From Cryptomeria japonica (Eukaryota > Streptophyta > Pinopsida > Cupressales > Cupressaceae): DNA of 64,000 nucleotides. A program made the position numbers and the translations under genes. The number at the start of each line of letters is the position of its first letter. Positions within the stretch are counted from its first letter, which is position 1. Below, piece after piece: positions 48,876-59,974 of the stretch. The stretch lies in the NCBI RefSeq assembly GCF_030272615.1, contig NC_081408.1, forward strand, positions 308,648,450 through 308,712,449, written 5' to 3'. Below the pieces are notes generated by a model. The model searched no databases and was not told where the DNA came from. It worked only from the letters and a program-made list of their open reading frames with translations.

Positions 48876-49923
48876 GATGGAGAGGTATGACTCTTGCTCA
48901 CATTGGAGGATATAAGGGGGAGAAGGTTTCATTTGAGGAGGACATCAAAGGGAGATGAACTTGGGGAGTCATTTGTTATTCCCAAAGGAAACAATGAAAG
49001 TGGTGACTCAATTCTTATGAAAGGTGGTGACCCTTTCACCAATAAGTGTAAAGGATAATTCATTCGAAGCATCGAAGGATCACTTATCAATCACCACTCA
49101 CAAATCCATCAAAACAAATCCTTTATTCATCCATGAATCATTAATCCCTTGAAAAATCAAGCAAACAGTCAATCAGCAAGATCAAGCAAATAATAATCAA
49201 ACCCACATCAATCATCGCTTCATTTTGGGATCAATAATACAAACAATTCAGCAATCAAGCATTACTCTATCAAGTCAACATTCATTCAATCATCCTCCAC
49301 CAATATATGAAACTAACATTCATTACATCGTCTCTTGTCGATCATATAACAAATTTTTAGATATAAATTGCATTCAGAAATAAAGCAGGCATTTTTTTTA
49401 GCAGAATGATTGGTATGCAGTATGATTAAGTCTATTATTTAATCTCTTATATGAATCATTGATTTATTTATTTGATTAACTTGATAATCCACCAAGGAGT
49501 TAGAACTAATAATCATTTATCAGATTTAATAGAGCAATCTTATTAGTAACGGGCAAGAAAATACAATAGGGATGCAAGAGTACGGGTGCTATCCATTAAG
49601 TCGACGCCCATTGAGTTGGTTACTTGTGGGCACGCATGGAGTTGGTTGCTTTTCGATGCTCTTGGGCTTAATTGTGGAGGATAGTCTCCTTGCATCCTAT
49701 GGTGTTTTCCCCTCAAGTTTCTAATATAGTTGAAGCTATAGTGTGCATGTTCACAAATAGGAATCTTCATTATCATTTTGTTTGATGATTAATTGATTAT
49801 TCTCCTAAATTCAATTGCTATTGTGCTATTTAGTGAAAGAATACACTCTTGTAAATAAGTTGTTTTTTTGGATTTGTCATTCTTTTGTGCAAAATTAGGT
49901 ATATCCCAAAAGGGGACATTACA

Positions 49924-50526
49924 CTCTTAAGAACATATGTAAGTCATGTTTTTGGAGATTATAAATTATGTCAATCATGATGATGATGTCATGTAAGAGA
50001 TTATGAATATGATATCATAATTTAATTACAAAGTCATTATGATGCTTGGAGTTTTGTATTTATTTTAAAACTTATTATCATTAATAATATCATGGCTAGC
50101 CATAGGAGCTCAGTCTATAAGAAAAAGGTACTTGGTTTGTTAGGAATATGAGGTAATGAGGATGCTACATGATAGCAGCCTGAAAGGTTGCTTCTCATAA
50201 CGGTTTTTTTTCCTTGTGTATAATTTATTCTTGTCACAAGTTCTCTTATTTGATAGCCTACCTTTTTTTGTTACTAAAGCACCTATACTTATTATGAGCA
50301 TTATGTATGTGCACATTGTACAAGAGTGATAGATACATGATGACACATATATCTTATTGGTGTTTAAAGCCTTTGAATGGTCTCAAGTTTCTTTCTTGTG
50401 CTTTTTATTGGGTCTTCCTAAATTGTGATATCCCTCTTAATTTTCTTTGCATTTTTTGATTATATGTGTTTGAAAGACATAAGGTGCTTGGGCAATAGAG
50501 CAAATCTACTTAAGGGCCATGAGGTT
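49924..50526. other. DNA between two insertions, no gene seen
   Basis: Flanking sequence between the nest and the copia element. It begins with the target duplication CTCTT and ends with the duplication AGGTT of the copia element. No coding signal. Confidence 0.5.
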
Positions 50527-50921
50527 TGTTGTTTTGTGGTGTGCTCGATTAACCATGGGCAATAACTTAGATTGCTCTCCCAACCATAGACGATATATTC
50601 GTCTCCCCCGAGCACTCTAATTTATATTGATTTGCATATTTGTTATATTGTTATTTTCTTCTTTGAATGAGATCACACATCTCATTATGTATATGTGAGA
50701 GGTGTCTATACACCAAGGGTCGCCACTCTTCCAAGTGGCACCAATTAAGTGGCACCAATTATTACATTATTAATAATATAATAATTATTGTATTATCATA
50801 TAATACAATAATTATACATTATAATTATATTATCTCATAATAATAATATAAATATAATCACAACCTTTGTGATATCAATGTTTGCCTGTGGATTCCGACC
50901 ACAAGGACAATAAAATCAACA
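50527..50921 (-). repeat. Copia 3' LTR
   Basis: Starts TGTTGTTTTGTGGTGTGCTC and ends AATAAAATCAACA on the plus strand, matching 54054-54439. An extra copy of the word AAGTGGCACCAATT (near 50735) distinguishes it. Confidence 0.93.
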
Positions 50922-51739
50922 CTCCCTCTTAGCTAGGGAGGAATCCTACTCGATATTTATATTTAATGAAGCACTTCTTCATTAGGTCGGCCCAAACAAG
51001 GATTTGACTTTAGCCATAAACATCAACACTCCCTCTTAGCTAGGGAGGAATCCTTCTTGATATCTGAGTCACATAGTGACATCCACCATGGCTACTCCCA
51101 GAGGGTGGATCCATCATGGCTACACCCATGAGTGGAAATACAAATGAACACAACCACCCTGGCTACTCCCATGAATGGTGAAAGAATAGATATCACCCCA
51201 CCATGACATCAACCATTATGGCTTATCCATAGATATCACCTCACGTGATATCCACCTTTATGGCTTATCCATAGATATCACCTCACGTGATATCCACCAT
51301 TATGGCTTATATATAGATATCTCCTCACGTAATATCTACCATTATGGTTTATCCATAGATATCACCTCACGTGATAGCCACCATTATGGCTTATCCATAG
51401 ATATCACCTCACGAGATATCAACCTTTATTGTGAGATCGTCACCTCACAATGATGGTAAGATGCACAAGTGTTCATCATTGTAAGATCGTCACCTCACAA
51501 TGATATTCACCATGGCTCATCCAAAGGGTAAACACACAAGTACAAGAAAATCACCACGGACTCTCATGTGGTGTTGTCATGGCATCACACACATGACATC
51601 CACCATGAACAATATCAAAGGGTGGAGATAAGGGCTTACACCTCAAGTCTCTCTCAAGGAGAAATGCATTCACAAGAGTTTACACTTTAAACTTCTCTCT
51701 CAAAGAGAAGAATGCATTAGTATAAAATATAGATATATA
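50922..51739. repeat. Tandem repeats in the copia 3' untranslated region
   Basis: CTCCCTCTTAGCTAGGGAGG occurs twice (50922, 51032). From about 51217 to 51425 there are five copies of a 42-bp unit containing ATGGCTTATCCATAGATATC and ACCTCACGTGATATCCACC. The array sits between the pol stop and the LTR. Confidence 0.88.
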
Positions 51740-52060
51740 TCAATGATGTTGAGACTCAATCTCAGCTAGGGTTTCATTCTTCACTATACCAAGCTTATCT
51801 CGAAAGTACACAAACTTTATCCTGGAGAGAGGCTTGGTTAGAATGTCTGCCGTCTGCTCATTAGTGCTAATGTATCTCAGCTGAATAGCATTCCTTTGCA
51901 CCCTATCTGTAATATAGTGATATTGGATTTTCACATGCTTAGTCCTATTATGAATTGCAAGGTTGGAGTCTGCATCACACTTGGTGAGTCCCAAGCTCAC
52001 CAAGTATCCATCTATTCAGGAATATCACAACCTAGGAGTTAGCATAAAGGCCTTCCAGCC
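51740..52060 (-). pseudogene. Copia pol remnant: reverse-transcriptase fragment joined to the end of RNase H
   Basis: Reads YLVSLGLTKCDADSNL, a reverse-transcriptase segment, directly joined to AIHNRTKHVKIQYHYITDRV and ADILTKPLSRIKFVYFRDKL, the C-terminal RNase H signature of copia pol. The catalytic residues between them are absent. So an internal deletion joined two parts in frame, and the product cannot be active. Confidence 0.9.
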
Positions 52061-52471
52061 TACATTCATGGGAATCCATCCCATGAATCATAATCCTCTA
52101 ATTGTTGATCATTAGAGAAACAATCTTGACGTCCACTCCTTCTGAACCAATATGACCAAGATCCAATGAAATCAAATAAAGCAGATCCTCTAGCTGCTCC
52201 CTCTGAAGCTCCAAGTACTAACATCAACCTCCTGACCTTCTTGTCCAAGGTTGCTTCTGATGGATTGTTAGATTCCCTCTGAATGTTAATTCCTCCTCTT
52301 CGAAGAAACTGATTGCAAAGATAACCTGAATAGATTCTTCCTTTTCGAGGGATGCCTCCAGTTATGTATCACCAACTCAACAAGCCGTGTCTCTAGTCTC
52401 TAGTCTGCGATGATGCCTTAAGCTCTTCTTTTCTTGAATTCCTCAAATTCATCATTCATTTGTTTCTCGAT
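52061..52471 (-). other. Copia internal segment, not recognised
   Basis: Between the pol remnant and the captured fragment. One short frame (52066-52248) contains LGASEGAARGSALFDFIG; I do not recognise it. It could be further pol linker or a second captured piece. Confidence 0.35.
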
Positions 52472-52805
52472 CCAACCCATAATATCAATCCTTAATATTT
52501 TGGTGAGAAAGCTCCCCTGTAATAGGCATCTCATGTCGATAAGGGCATTCAACACCTCGTGTACACTCACCACGAACATAGAAACTACAAACATGAGCTC
52601 TGTTTCTTTTGTAATATGGTGTTGCTCTTTGAGGCTTCAATATGTATCATTTGGACTGGCCTTTCCATATGATGACTCATAATCTATGCCTGCTCTAGCC
52701 TTTCAATCCTACTCCGCAAAATATTCTCAATTAACATCACTCTTTGGAATAGCATCATTTGTGCTAATGGCCAAAGCCATATCCCGAACTTGGACATGCA
52801 ATCCA

Positions 52806-52941
52806 TGTTGAGACATGGACCAGCTAGGACTCGAACCTAGGACCTTCCATAACGCTGCTGGAGTGCTCTACCACTGAGCTACTGGCCCCTCTTAGACCAG
52901 TCCATCATCGGTCCGAGTGTGGCTTATTTCCAACACCAACA
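52806..52941 (-). mobile_element. Solo LTR of the tRNA-bearing TRIM family
   Basis: 136 bp, starting TGTTGAGACATGG and ending CCAACACCAACA, with a perfect duplication ATCCA (52801-52805, 52942-52946). It matches the 135-bp LTRs of the element at 61654-61987 in inverse orientation. It splits the captured gene between codons for LEYGL and VQVRD-like residues, so it is younger than the capture. Confidence 0.93.
52816..52888 (-). tRNA. tRNA-like sequence inside the solo LTR (not a functional tRNA)
   Basis: Acceptor stem GGGCCAG/CTGGTCC, D stem GCTC/GAGC, T stem CTAGG/CCTAG with loop TTCGAGT. The A box TAGCTCAGTGG and B box GGTTCGAGTCC match the Pol III consensus. The anticodon arm is irregular, with a 9-nt loop, so no anticodon can be assigned. 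Confidence 0.7.
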
Positions 52942-53213
52942 ATCCATACTCAAGATCAAGCAGACACACTTGACAAACATTTTTCAGCTTGCTGCATGTT
53001 TGGCAAACCTCTGTTTTCTTGTACCTTGCATCGCGACTTGGCCTCCATCTAAAAAACTGTGAAAAGTCTGGTGCAAATTTTACATTCTTTATCAAATTTT
53101 GCTTTTGTCATTCTGACATAGGGGTTGTCGCCGAGGCAGGACTCTCATATGATGGCGAAATTAGATCACTCCCAACCATCTGCCTTTGTGTCCTGCAACA
53201 GCCTGTGAGCCAT

Positions 53214-54041
53214 ATTTCCCTCCTTAAATCTGTGATGAATACTCTACACAATGTTAGCTACGGCGATTACTAAATTTGATGCAGGATTCTTGATCAATGT
53301 CTTAATGAAAGAGATTTAGAAAGAAGCAGCCTGCGAGTGTTTCCAATGTTGTGGCGCTAGCGCCAAACAACATTAAAGATCAACCTTAATGCCCAAGCCA
53401 ATCACGAAAAAACTTGCTAAGCGATTCGATACACAAACAATCCATCAGATTTATTCTAGATCGAGATCTTGCCGCCTCCCTTGAATTTTCGTTGTAATAG
53501 ATGACAATGAGACAACAAATATATGTGGATGAGCATGCAAATGACGCCGCAAACAAGGAGATATCATGAAGAAGTAGTAAAGCAAAGCTCGTGATAGAAT
53601 AGTTGATGCCATGGTGAGGAAATGCCAGAAGGCTGAATACAGAAGAGGTTGATAGGTATAAAGGTGTATCAACATTGAATATTTTCCACACGGTCAACCT
53701 TATGTGTAATGATCTAACTTGGCCGAAGAATGATCAATCTGATCAATGTAAACAAAAGATAAAATCGATAAAAAAACAAAACAAAAAAACCACGAGTCGC
53801 TAGTCACAAAAGTCAAATATACGAACAACGATGTGACTATTAATTGAACCACATAACCATAAAAAGGTCGAACCCATGATACTATGATCGGCCATAGAAA
53901 ACTTCCCAGTCTTGTTCCATATGTCGATCAAAAGGCACCACCTTGTTCTCTATCCACATAAGTCTGCTCATAGAGATTCACACGACTCTTCAACTTCTCT
54001 GACGCAGCCTTTAACCAGTCCTTCATAGGTCTCTATTGCCT
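53214..54041 (-). other. Copia leader and probable captured 5' UTR
   Basis: Next to the primer site the minus strand encodes a short gag-like start (MKDWLKAASEKLKSRVNLYE, from about 54024). The rest has no recognised coding. The part next to 53213 is best explained as 5' UTR of the captured gene, including a palindrome GGCGCTAGCGCC near 53353. Confidence 0.45.
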
Positions 54042-54053
54042 GCTCTGATACCA
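54042..54053 (-). other. Copia primer binding site
   Basis: GCTCTGATACCA on the plus strand, which is TGGTATCAGAGC on the element strand, directly against the 5' LTR at 54054. Confidence 0.93.
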
Positions 54054-54439
54054 TGTTGTTTTGTGGTGTGCTCGATTAACCATGGGCAATAACTCAGATT
54101 GCCCTCCCAACCATAGACGATATATTCGTCTCCCCCGAGCACTCTAATTTATATTGATCTGCATATCTTGTTATATTGTTATTTTCTTCTTTGAATGAGA
54201 TCACACATCTCATTATGTAAATGTGAGAGGTGCACCAAGGGTCGCCACTCTTCCAAGTGGCACCAATTATTACATTATTAATATAATATAATAATTATAC
54301 ATTATAATTCTAATATAATTATATTATCACATAATAATATAATTATATTATCTCATAATAATAATATAAATATAGTCACAACCTTTGTGATATCAATGTT
54401 AGCCTGTGGATTCCGACCACAACTGCAATAAAATCAACA
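54054..54439 (-). repeat. Copia 5' LTR
   Basis: 386 bp, aligning to 50527-50921. It ends AATAAAATCAACA before the target duplication AGGTT. Confidence 0.93.
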
Positions 54440-54718
54440 AGGTTGAGGTTGGAACCATTGCAAATTTTGCTTTTGGGATCTGCCATTGTTTAGGATGCAT
54501 TGGGTTATGATTTAAAGTTCTTGTCTATTTCCAACAAGGGAAAGGTTGCAGAGGTAGAAAGTGGGGTCACTCCTTTTACGGTGTTAGTGTTTGTCAACTG
54601 CCAGAAACCGATACGGGATCAATCTCCTATGACTCCTCTTATGTAAAAATTTGCTTTATAACCCCCATAGAAATGAGGTAATGTTGTAGTATAATGAGAA
54701 TTGAATGCACATTTGAAT

Positions 54719-55635
54719 CAGTGTTCCACGGAAACGTGTCCCCCCCCCCTCAGGCCCGCGTTTTCGAGATGGGGAGACAGGGACTTGGCATCTCCTGCCG
54801 TCTCGCCAATGCCTCCGGTGCTCCGTTGGAGACATAGAAACATCTTGGTGTCTCCAATTTTCTTTGGGAGACGTTTGGGTGTCTCCAAGTCTCCTTGGGA
54901 GACTCCTAGGCGTCTCCTTGGGAGACCCCCAGGAGTCTCCAAGTCTCCTTGGGAAACTCCCAGGCGTCTCCAAGTCTACTTCCTAGGCTCTTGAGGGGCA
55001 AGGAGACTTGCAGGAATCTCGCATCCTACGTCTCCAAGACTCCTTGGGAGACTCCTAGGTGTCTCTTGAGGGGCAAGGAGACTTGCAGGAGTCTCCCGTT
55101 CGAACACGTCAGACTCAAAAAGCAATTGAAATTTTCATTTTTTAAAATTTTGAGTGATTTGAGCATCTTGCCATTTTTTCTTTTGTAATGCTATTGCTAT
55201 TTGCTACTCATTGTAATGATGTATCATGTAATCATCATTATAGACTTTGTGATATCAGATATTCATATGATATTTTAATAATAGAAATTTCCAGTTTGAC
55301 AATTTCATATGTCAAATTTTATTTAGCAGTTAGCATTCAAGAAATCTTTGTATTTAGATTTAATATTTCAAATTTTGCTATTTTGTAATTTTACTAATTT
55401 CCTATAGTTCATTTGAAATGTAATTCTTATACTGTTATACATCATTTCACAACTAGTTTTTCAAGTACTATAAGTATATGTATAACTATATCAGCACCAC
55501 CACCCTGCCACCCCCCTGCTACCATCCCCCCGCCATCCCCTCGCCGTCCTCAAACTTAGACCCTTTGTCCCCCTGTACCCGAAACCCATCCCTGCGTCCT
55601 CGTGTTTCCCCGTCCCCAACGGCCATGGAACACTG
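54719..55635. mobile_element. Non-autonomous hAT transposon, copy 2
   Basis: Ends CAGTGTTCCACGG and CCATGGAACACTG, with a perfect 8-bp duplication ATTTGAAT (54711-54718, 55636-55643). It is 917 bp and colinear with copy 1 (14045-14954): a C run, GTCTCCTTGGGAGAC palindromes, an AT-rich right half, and a GTCCCC-rich end. No transposase. Confidence 0.93.
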
Positions 55636-55812
55636 ATTTGAATATAACTCCATGTTTAAATCTAAAGAATGTGGCCCAAACTTATCCTGTGCTATCATTA
55701 AACTATTTGATAGCCAAGTGAAGTGGTATATAGGGAGCCCACTCTATATGCCTAGCTTCGTCAATTTTATTTTTGGATTGAAGAAAGTGTAAAGACAAGT
55801 GATTGGTATGTA

Positions 55813-56225
55813 CTATGGAGTATGGACAATAGTGTCTTTGTTGAGAATATGTTGTTTCTGATATTTGATGGCTTGGATTAATGCATAGAACTCCTTATCA
55901 TAAATGGAGTAGTTCTGTATAATTGTAGAGAAGGTTTTTGATTCATAGGTCATGAGCTGGGTATTTTGCTTCAAAATGGCTCCAAGTGCAAACTGTGAAG
56001 CATTTGTGTTGATCTCAAAAGGTTGTGAGAGGTTAGATAGTACAAGAATAGGTGCAAAATATGGTTTTTGCTTCAATGTGTTGAAGGGACGAGAATGGTT
56101 CTAAGTCCATTGAAACATTATTAATTTTCATGAATTGACGGAAAGGTGAGGCAATAGCTGAGTAGTCAAGGATGAACTTGTGGTAGAAGTTCGCAACATT
56201 GAAAACTTTGTAATTTCATGATTGA
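55813..56225 (-). pseudogene. Ty3/gypsy reverse transcriptase / RNase H fragment
   Basis: VFNVANFYHKFILDYSAIAS (about 56140-56200) is the end of the reverse transcriptase. It is followed in another frame by LSQPFEINTNASQFALGAIL and QNYSIYDKEFYALIQAIKY (55813-56076), the RNase H domain. The fragment has no LTRs of its own here. It differs from the chromovirus at 17205-17483 and represents another lineage. Confidence 0.85.
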
Positions 56226-56266
56226 AGGAGTCAGCCACTTGAGAAGAACTTTGACCTTAGCAAGAT

Positions 56267-57420
56267 TGATGCAAGGGCATCTAGGTCCATGAGCAATCTT
56301 GCATCACCCAACAATAGAATAAAGATGGCCAAAAGGATTATGGTTTCTAGTGCAGGTTTTTGAATAAATGGCATGTTCAGATGATTTGAAAGGGCTTAGA
56401 TCAATCCAATTGACTTTGGTAGCCAGACATCCCTGTGGTTGCACACAATAGTTTCTAGTGGCTGCATAAAGATTAATAGTTGCTACACAACAGTTCAAAG
56501 TTGCTGCATCTTTAGTTGTTGCACAACAGATCTTAGTTGTTACATGACCATTCCTAGTTGTTGCACAACTTCTCTTGGTTGCATTCATTCATTAGATATT
56601 TTGTCAAACATTTGGCATGTGTAAAAGTGGGCATTTAGCGCAGATTGTTGATGGTTGTTACTGCCTTTTGGAAGCCATTGGTCGTCACACAGGGCTCATG
56701 TGTTTTCTTTCCTATTTGGGCAGTGTTAGGGCATTTGCGGTTATCTTTTTGGCAGCTGCTGCGACTGTTAGACTTTTATGGGTTGCTTCTTTTCTCTCTT
56801 TTTGAGTGGCATCTATTCATATTTGCATGAGTAGGTGTTCAGTTGCTGGTTTTGTCTTATGGTAGATGTTGAAACTCTTGGCAGGCATTTATAACAATTG
56901 GGCCATTATCTTGGATAGAACAAAGGCATTTTTGATCAAGAGAGAAAGAGAAGCAATGGAGAGGATTACTAGGTAACTCAGAAAATAAAGCCCATCAATT
57001 ATCTTGTTGAATGCATTTATAATCTAAGAGGAAATAGTCTATATTGCAGCCATTGAAGGTGCTTGCAAGCAAAGCTCTATGCAGAGATGTGGGGAAGGTT
57101 TATAGATGGTTGAGTCATGTCTATGTATGAACTTGGGCCAACACTGTGATGCTGAAATTTGTTGTTGTAAGCCATAGTTGGCAGAGCATGAGGGGGAGTG
57201 TGTTTGCAGCCTGTCAAGGCATATTTTATTAATTCAATGGAAATATCATTGTTTTGCTACTATCTTTAATTTAATGAAAATGTCATTGTTTTGCTACTAT
57301 CTTTAATTCAATGAAAATATCATTGTTTTGCTACCATCTAGCTTTTTGAAATTGTGAGTGAGTTTGTAGTTTGCTATGTTTATGCAATTGTTTATTTGAC
57401 CCCCTACCTAGACTGCATCA
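56267..57420 (+). repeat. Left LTR of the 56-61 kb element
   Basis: Carries a run of GTTGCACAACA-type words (56470-56590), then GCATGTGTAAAAGTGGGCATT, and later three copies of AATGAAAATATCATTGTTTT near 57240-57330. The partner at 59975 shares these blocks in order with many differences. Confidence 0.65.
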
Positions 57421-58348
57421 AATGGTATTAGTGTGAGGCTTTTCATGTGGAGTGGTGTCTTATAGGCTCTCGTACATTTGCTGTATGTGTGAGAGAGTCC
57501 TGCAATTGCAAAGAGCAATGGGGGAAAATGATGTTAGGGAGTGTGTGTTCTATGTGGAATTGTGTTTGATTGTTCTCCAATAGAAGAGTGTTGGGTAGAA
57601 GGTGTAGGAACATCCTCCATCAAGTGGATAGTGGGTGGAGAGAGTATTGAGAGTCTACATCTTCTAGTAACATTGTTGGGAAGAAGGCATGTGAGAGTGG
57701 TTTAAGTGGAAAATTGTTTGTGGATTTGAGTATGTGAGAGGATGAGTGAGAAGATGTCTTCTAGAAAGAGGACTAGAGTGGTCTTGAGGAGGCCTATGAG
57801 ATTTGTCTTCATAGAGAGGAGAGAAAGGGATCATGTGGAGGGGCTCTTGAAATGTTGAAAATTTGAGAGCAAGGATAGATGCTCTCGAGGGGAAAATAAT
57901 TGGTGTTTGTAAGGAAAGGGAAGAAAAAAAGGTGGTTGTAGAAGAGGTGTGAGTTGTTGGTCCAAAAGGCTAATAGGAGAATGAGGTTGCAAGAAAAGCA
58001 GCTTTGGAGGATGAACCGAATTTGGAAGCTAAGATAGTGGTCTTTGAGGACCCTAGATATGATAGAAAAGTTTAAGGCAAATAGAGTCTCCTATTGGAAG
58101 AGGTGGTGAGAGAAATGGGAAGGCTATTGGAGGCAGCCTTTAAGAAAGAGGAAATGCAAGTAATCTCAACATTTTGTTATATTGTAGTAAAAGAAAAGGA
58201 TGTAGTGGCAATAGTGGTTTGTCTATTAAAGGTTATAGAGGTGGAGTTGGTGCAAATTGATGCTCGTGAGGAAGTGGAAGCAATGCATGTTAATTGTATA
58301 TGATGTGGAGTACCTTGATGAGGTACAAGGTGAAGAAGAAGAAGATGC

Positions 58349-59485
58349 TATCATGCCCCTGATCTGACATCCAATGCACACCAAATTTAAAATGAATTTG
58401 TCTTACAAAGTAAGACTTCACAATTTCATTTGATCAAGCACTATGCTTTAAATCGCCTATCCCATATTGTCGGACTTGCTAGACATAGAACATCATTAGT
58501 TCAAAGGATTGATCCTCTTTGGTGCAGCCATCTTATCCCTAACTATTAATTTGTTAATACAGATCAAAGTGGAACAGTTCAGAATTTATAACTATTAATT
58601 AGTTAATAAAGATTAAAATGGAACAATTTAGATGTGATGAAGCAAGGTGTCTCCAAGCAAGGGTCAATTAGGAAGAGGCAATGGTCAACCATGAAGGGAA
58701 CATCCCCTTCTCAATCATTGCAACCTGAAGGAAAGAACATGACTTTCCAGTCAAACAGATGGTATAAGGGATCATTCCAGCACCAAGAGAAATGCGTTAA
58801 ACATGAGAGGAGAATACAAAATACTGAACACCTAACAAATAATCAGATAAATCATAAGACTATAATTTGTAATATTCCAATTCACTGTAATAATGTAGAG
58901 ATTATTTTTTAGTTTTATATATGAATTTATATGCATATCTCTGTTATAGATTAATAGGCATTTAAATACACACAACACTGCAACAGTTTGTCACAAAGGT
59001 ATAAGGAAGGAACCCGTATTAAGAGAGAACAGCCTAAGGGCACCCTGCTACAGTGGCAAGTAGGGAGAACAGCTATTATGGCACCATATTGCACTGTGAA
59101 AGGGAGAGAACGACTAAGGGCACCCTATTGCAATTTCCCTTCCAACCCCTACATTGAGGGACTGTTAATGAACCCAAAGATCTCCAACCATGGAAGAATG
59201 GAGGGGGATTGCATGAAGGGAGAGAATGGCTGTCTTAAGGCACCCTACCATGTGACTGAGATTCACATACAAATCAGACATGCTGCATATTGATGAATAT
59301 ATGATTTCCCTGCTCTAATAATAGATTTCTTTCATGAACTGTCTCTGCAGTGTCACCTAACTTGATTGCAGATTTCCAGAACAGACTTAGCTCATCTTAT
59401 TCTCGAGTAAAGAATGTACCCCTAACTATATTGGTTTTGTGAATTTAGGGCAAAATATAGAGTGGTCTAGAAAGGGGACATTACA
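58349..59485. mobile_element. Solo LTR of the TGTAATGTCCCC type
   Basis: Ends TATCATGCCCC (left) and GGGGACATTACA (right), with a perfect duplication GATGC (58344-58348, 59486-59490). It is 1137 bp and lacks coding domains. Removing it joins a GAAGAAGAAGATGC run to AGATTTGCCTATGG in one frame, which supports the insertion. Its right end equals that of the LTR ending at 49923. Confidence 0.82.
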
Positions 59486-59559
59486 GATGCAGATTTGCCT
59501 ATGGAAACTTGTGATTCCCATAAGGTAGTTTGTGATGAATTGTGTGCAAGTGTAGCAAT

Positions 59560-59800
59560 GAGTGGGGAATAGAGGAGAGGTTGGTGAAGGTGGATGGATA
59601 ATGGTGGGTCAAAACTACAAAAGAAAAGAGAGAAATGAGAAACATTTGGTGGAGGTGGATGGATATTATCATATTTATGGGTCAAAACCCATAAAAAGGA
59701 GAGAGAACGGGAGAAGCACTTGGAGGAGGTGGATGGATTATGGTGGAGAGAGTTCCACAAGGGGAATAATGGTGAATGGCAAAACTTGGTCGAGGAGGAT
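59560..59800. repeat. Short tandem repeats of GGTGGATGGATTATGGTGG
   Basis: Three diverged copies about 65-70 bp apart in the internal region of the 56-61 kb element. Possibly a repeated gag or linker segment. Confidence 0.55.
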
Positions 59801-59974
59801 GGGACATGGCCTAGCCACAAGCAGGAAGAGGTGAAAGAAGATGTTTCTTCGGATAAACCTAAATTTAGTAATAGAGTATATGTTAATGATTTTACACATT
59901 CCAAAAGGGTGGTTCTACCACTTAGCTCTACTTTTTGAGCACCATTCTCACAAGATTATCACTTTTTGTGTATT

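Larger units (their letters stand above)
13102..49923 (+). mobile_element. TGTAATGTCCCC-type LTR holding the whole nest
   Basis: The left end TGTAATGTCCCC (13102) and right end GGGGACATTACA (49912-49923) form a perfect 12-bp inverted repeat. Flanks CTTTT (13097-13101) and CTCTT (49924-49928) fit a 5-bp target duplication with one change. Its own sequence is only about 13102-13590 plus 48653-49923, so about 1.75 kb, the size of a solo LTR. A TATA box (GATATAAAAGGG near 13256) points rightwards. The tandem repeat it carries continues on both sides of the inserted chromovirus, which confirms that both parts belong together. A related solo LTR lies at 58349-59485. Confidence 0.65.
52472..53213 (-). 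pseudogene. Captured fragment of an RBM22/CCCH zinc-finger splicing-factor gene
   Basis: From ATG at 53213 (MAHRLLQDTKADGWE) the minus strand encodes the N-terminal half of the RBM22/Slt11-like family, RNA-binding proteins of the spliceosome active site. Visible: [57 protein letters not shown], then after a 136-bp insertion [18 protein letters not shown], and the CCCH finger [19 protein letters not shown] followed by HQNIKD. The RRM domain is missing; similarity stops near 52472. Several stops and one extra T in FTVF make it a pseudogene. The coding sequence is continuous, as expected from cDNA. 53214 to about 53400 may be its 5' UTR. It lies between copia LTRs in the same orientation, so capture during reverse transcription is likely. 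Confidence 0.9.
50527..54439 (-). mobile_element. Non-autonomous Ty1/copia element carrying a captured gene fragment
   Basis: Two LTRs (50527-50921 and 54054-54439), a perfect target duplication AGGTT (50522-50526, 54440-54444), a tRNA-Met primer site (54042-54053) against the right LTR, and a polypurine stretch (TAAGAGGGAG on the minus strand, near 50922) against the left LTR. Only the end of pol survives (51740-52050). Most of gag-pol has been replaced by a fragment of a cellular splicing-factor gene (52472-53213 plus probable 5' UTR). The element must have been copied with enzymes supplied by an intact relative. The LTRs are similar but differ by several indels in AT-rich parts. Confidence 0.93.

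Noticed and set aside
53386-53697. 103-codon frame with hydrophobic stretches, possible membrane protein
   Set aside because: Lies in the copia leader upstream of the captured start codon, has no homologous motif, and is more simply untranslated sequence.
59467-59904. 145-codon open frame on the minus strand
   Set aside because: Antisense of the Glu/Gly-rich internal region of the 56-61 kb element and its short repeats. No domain.
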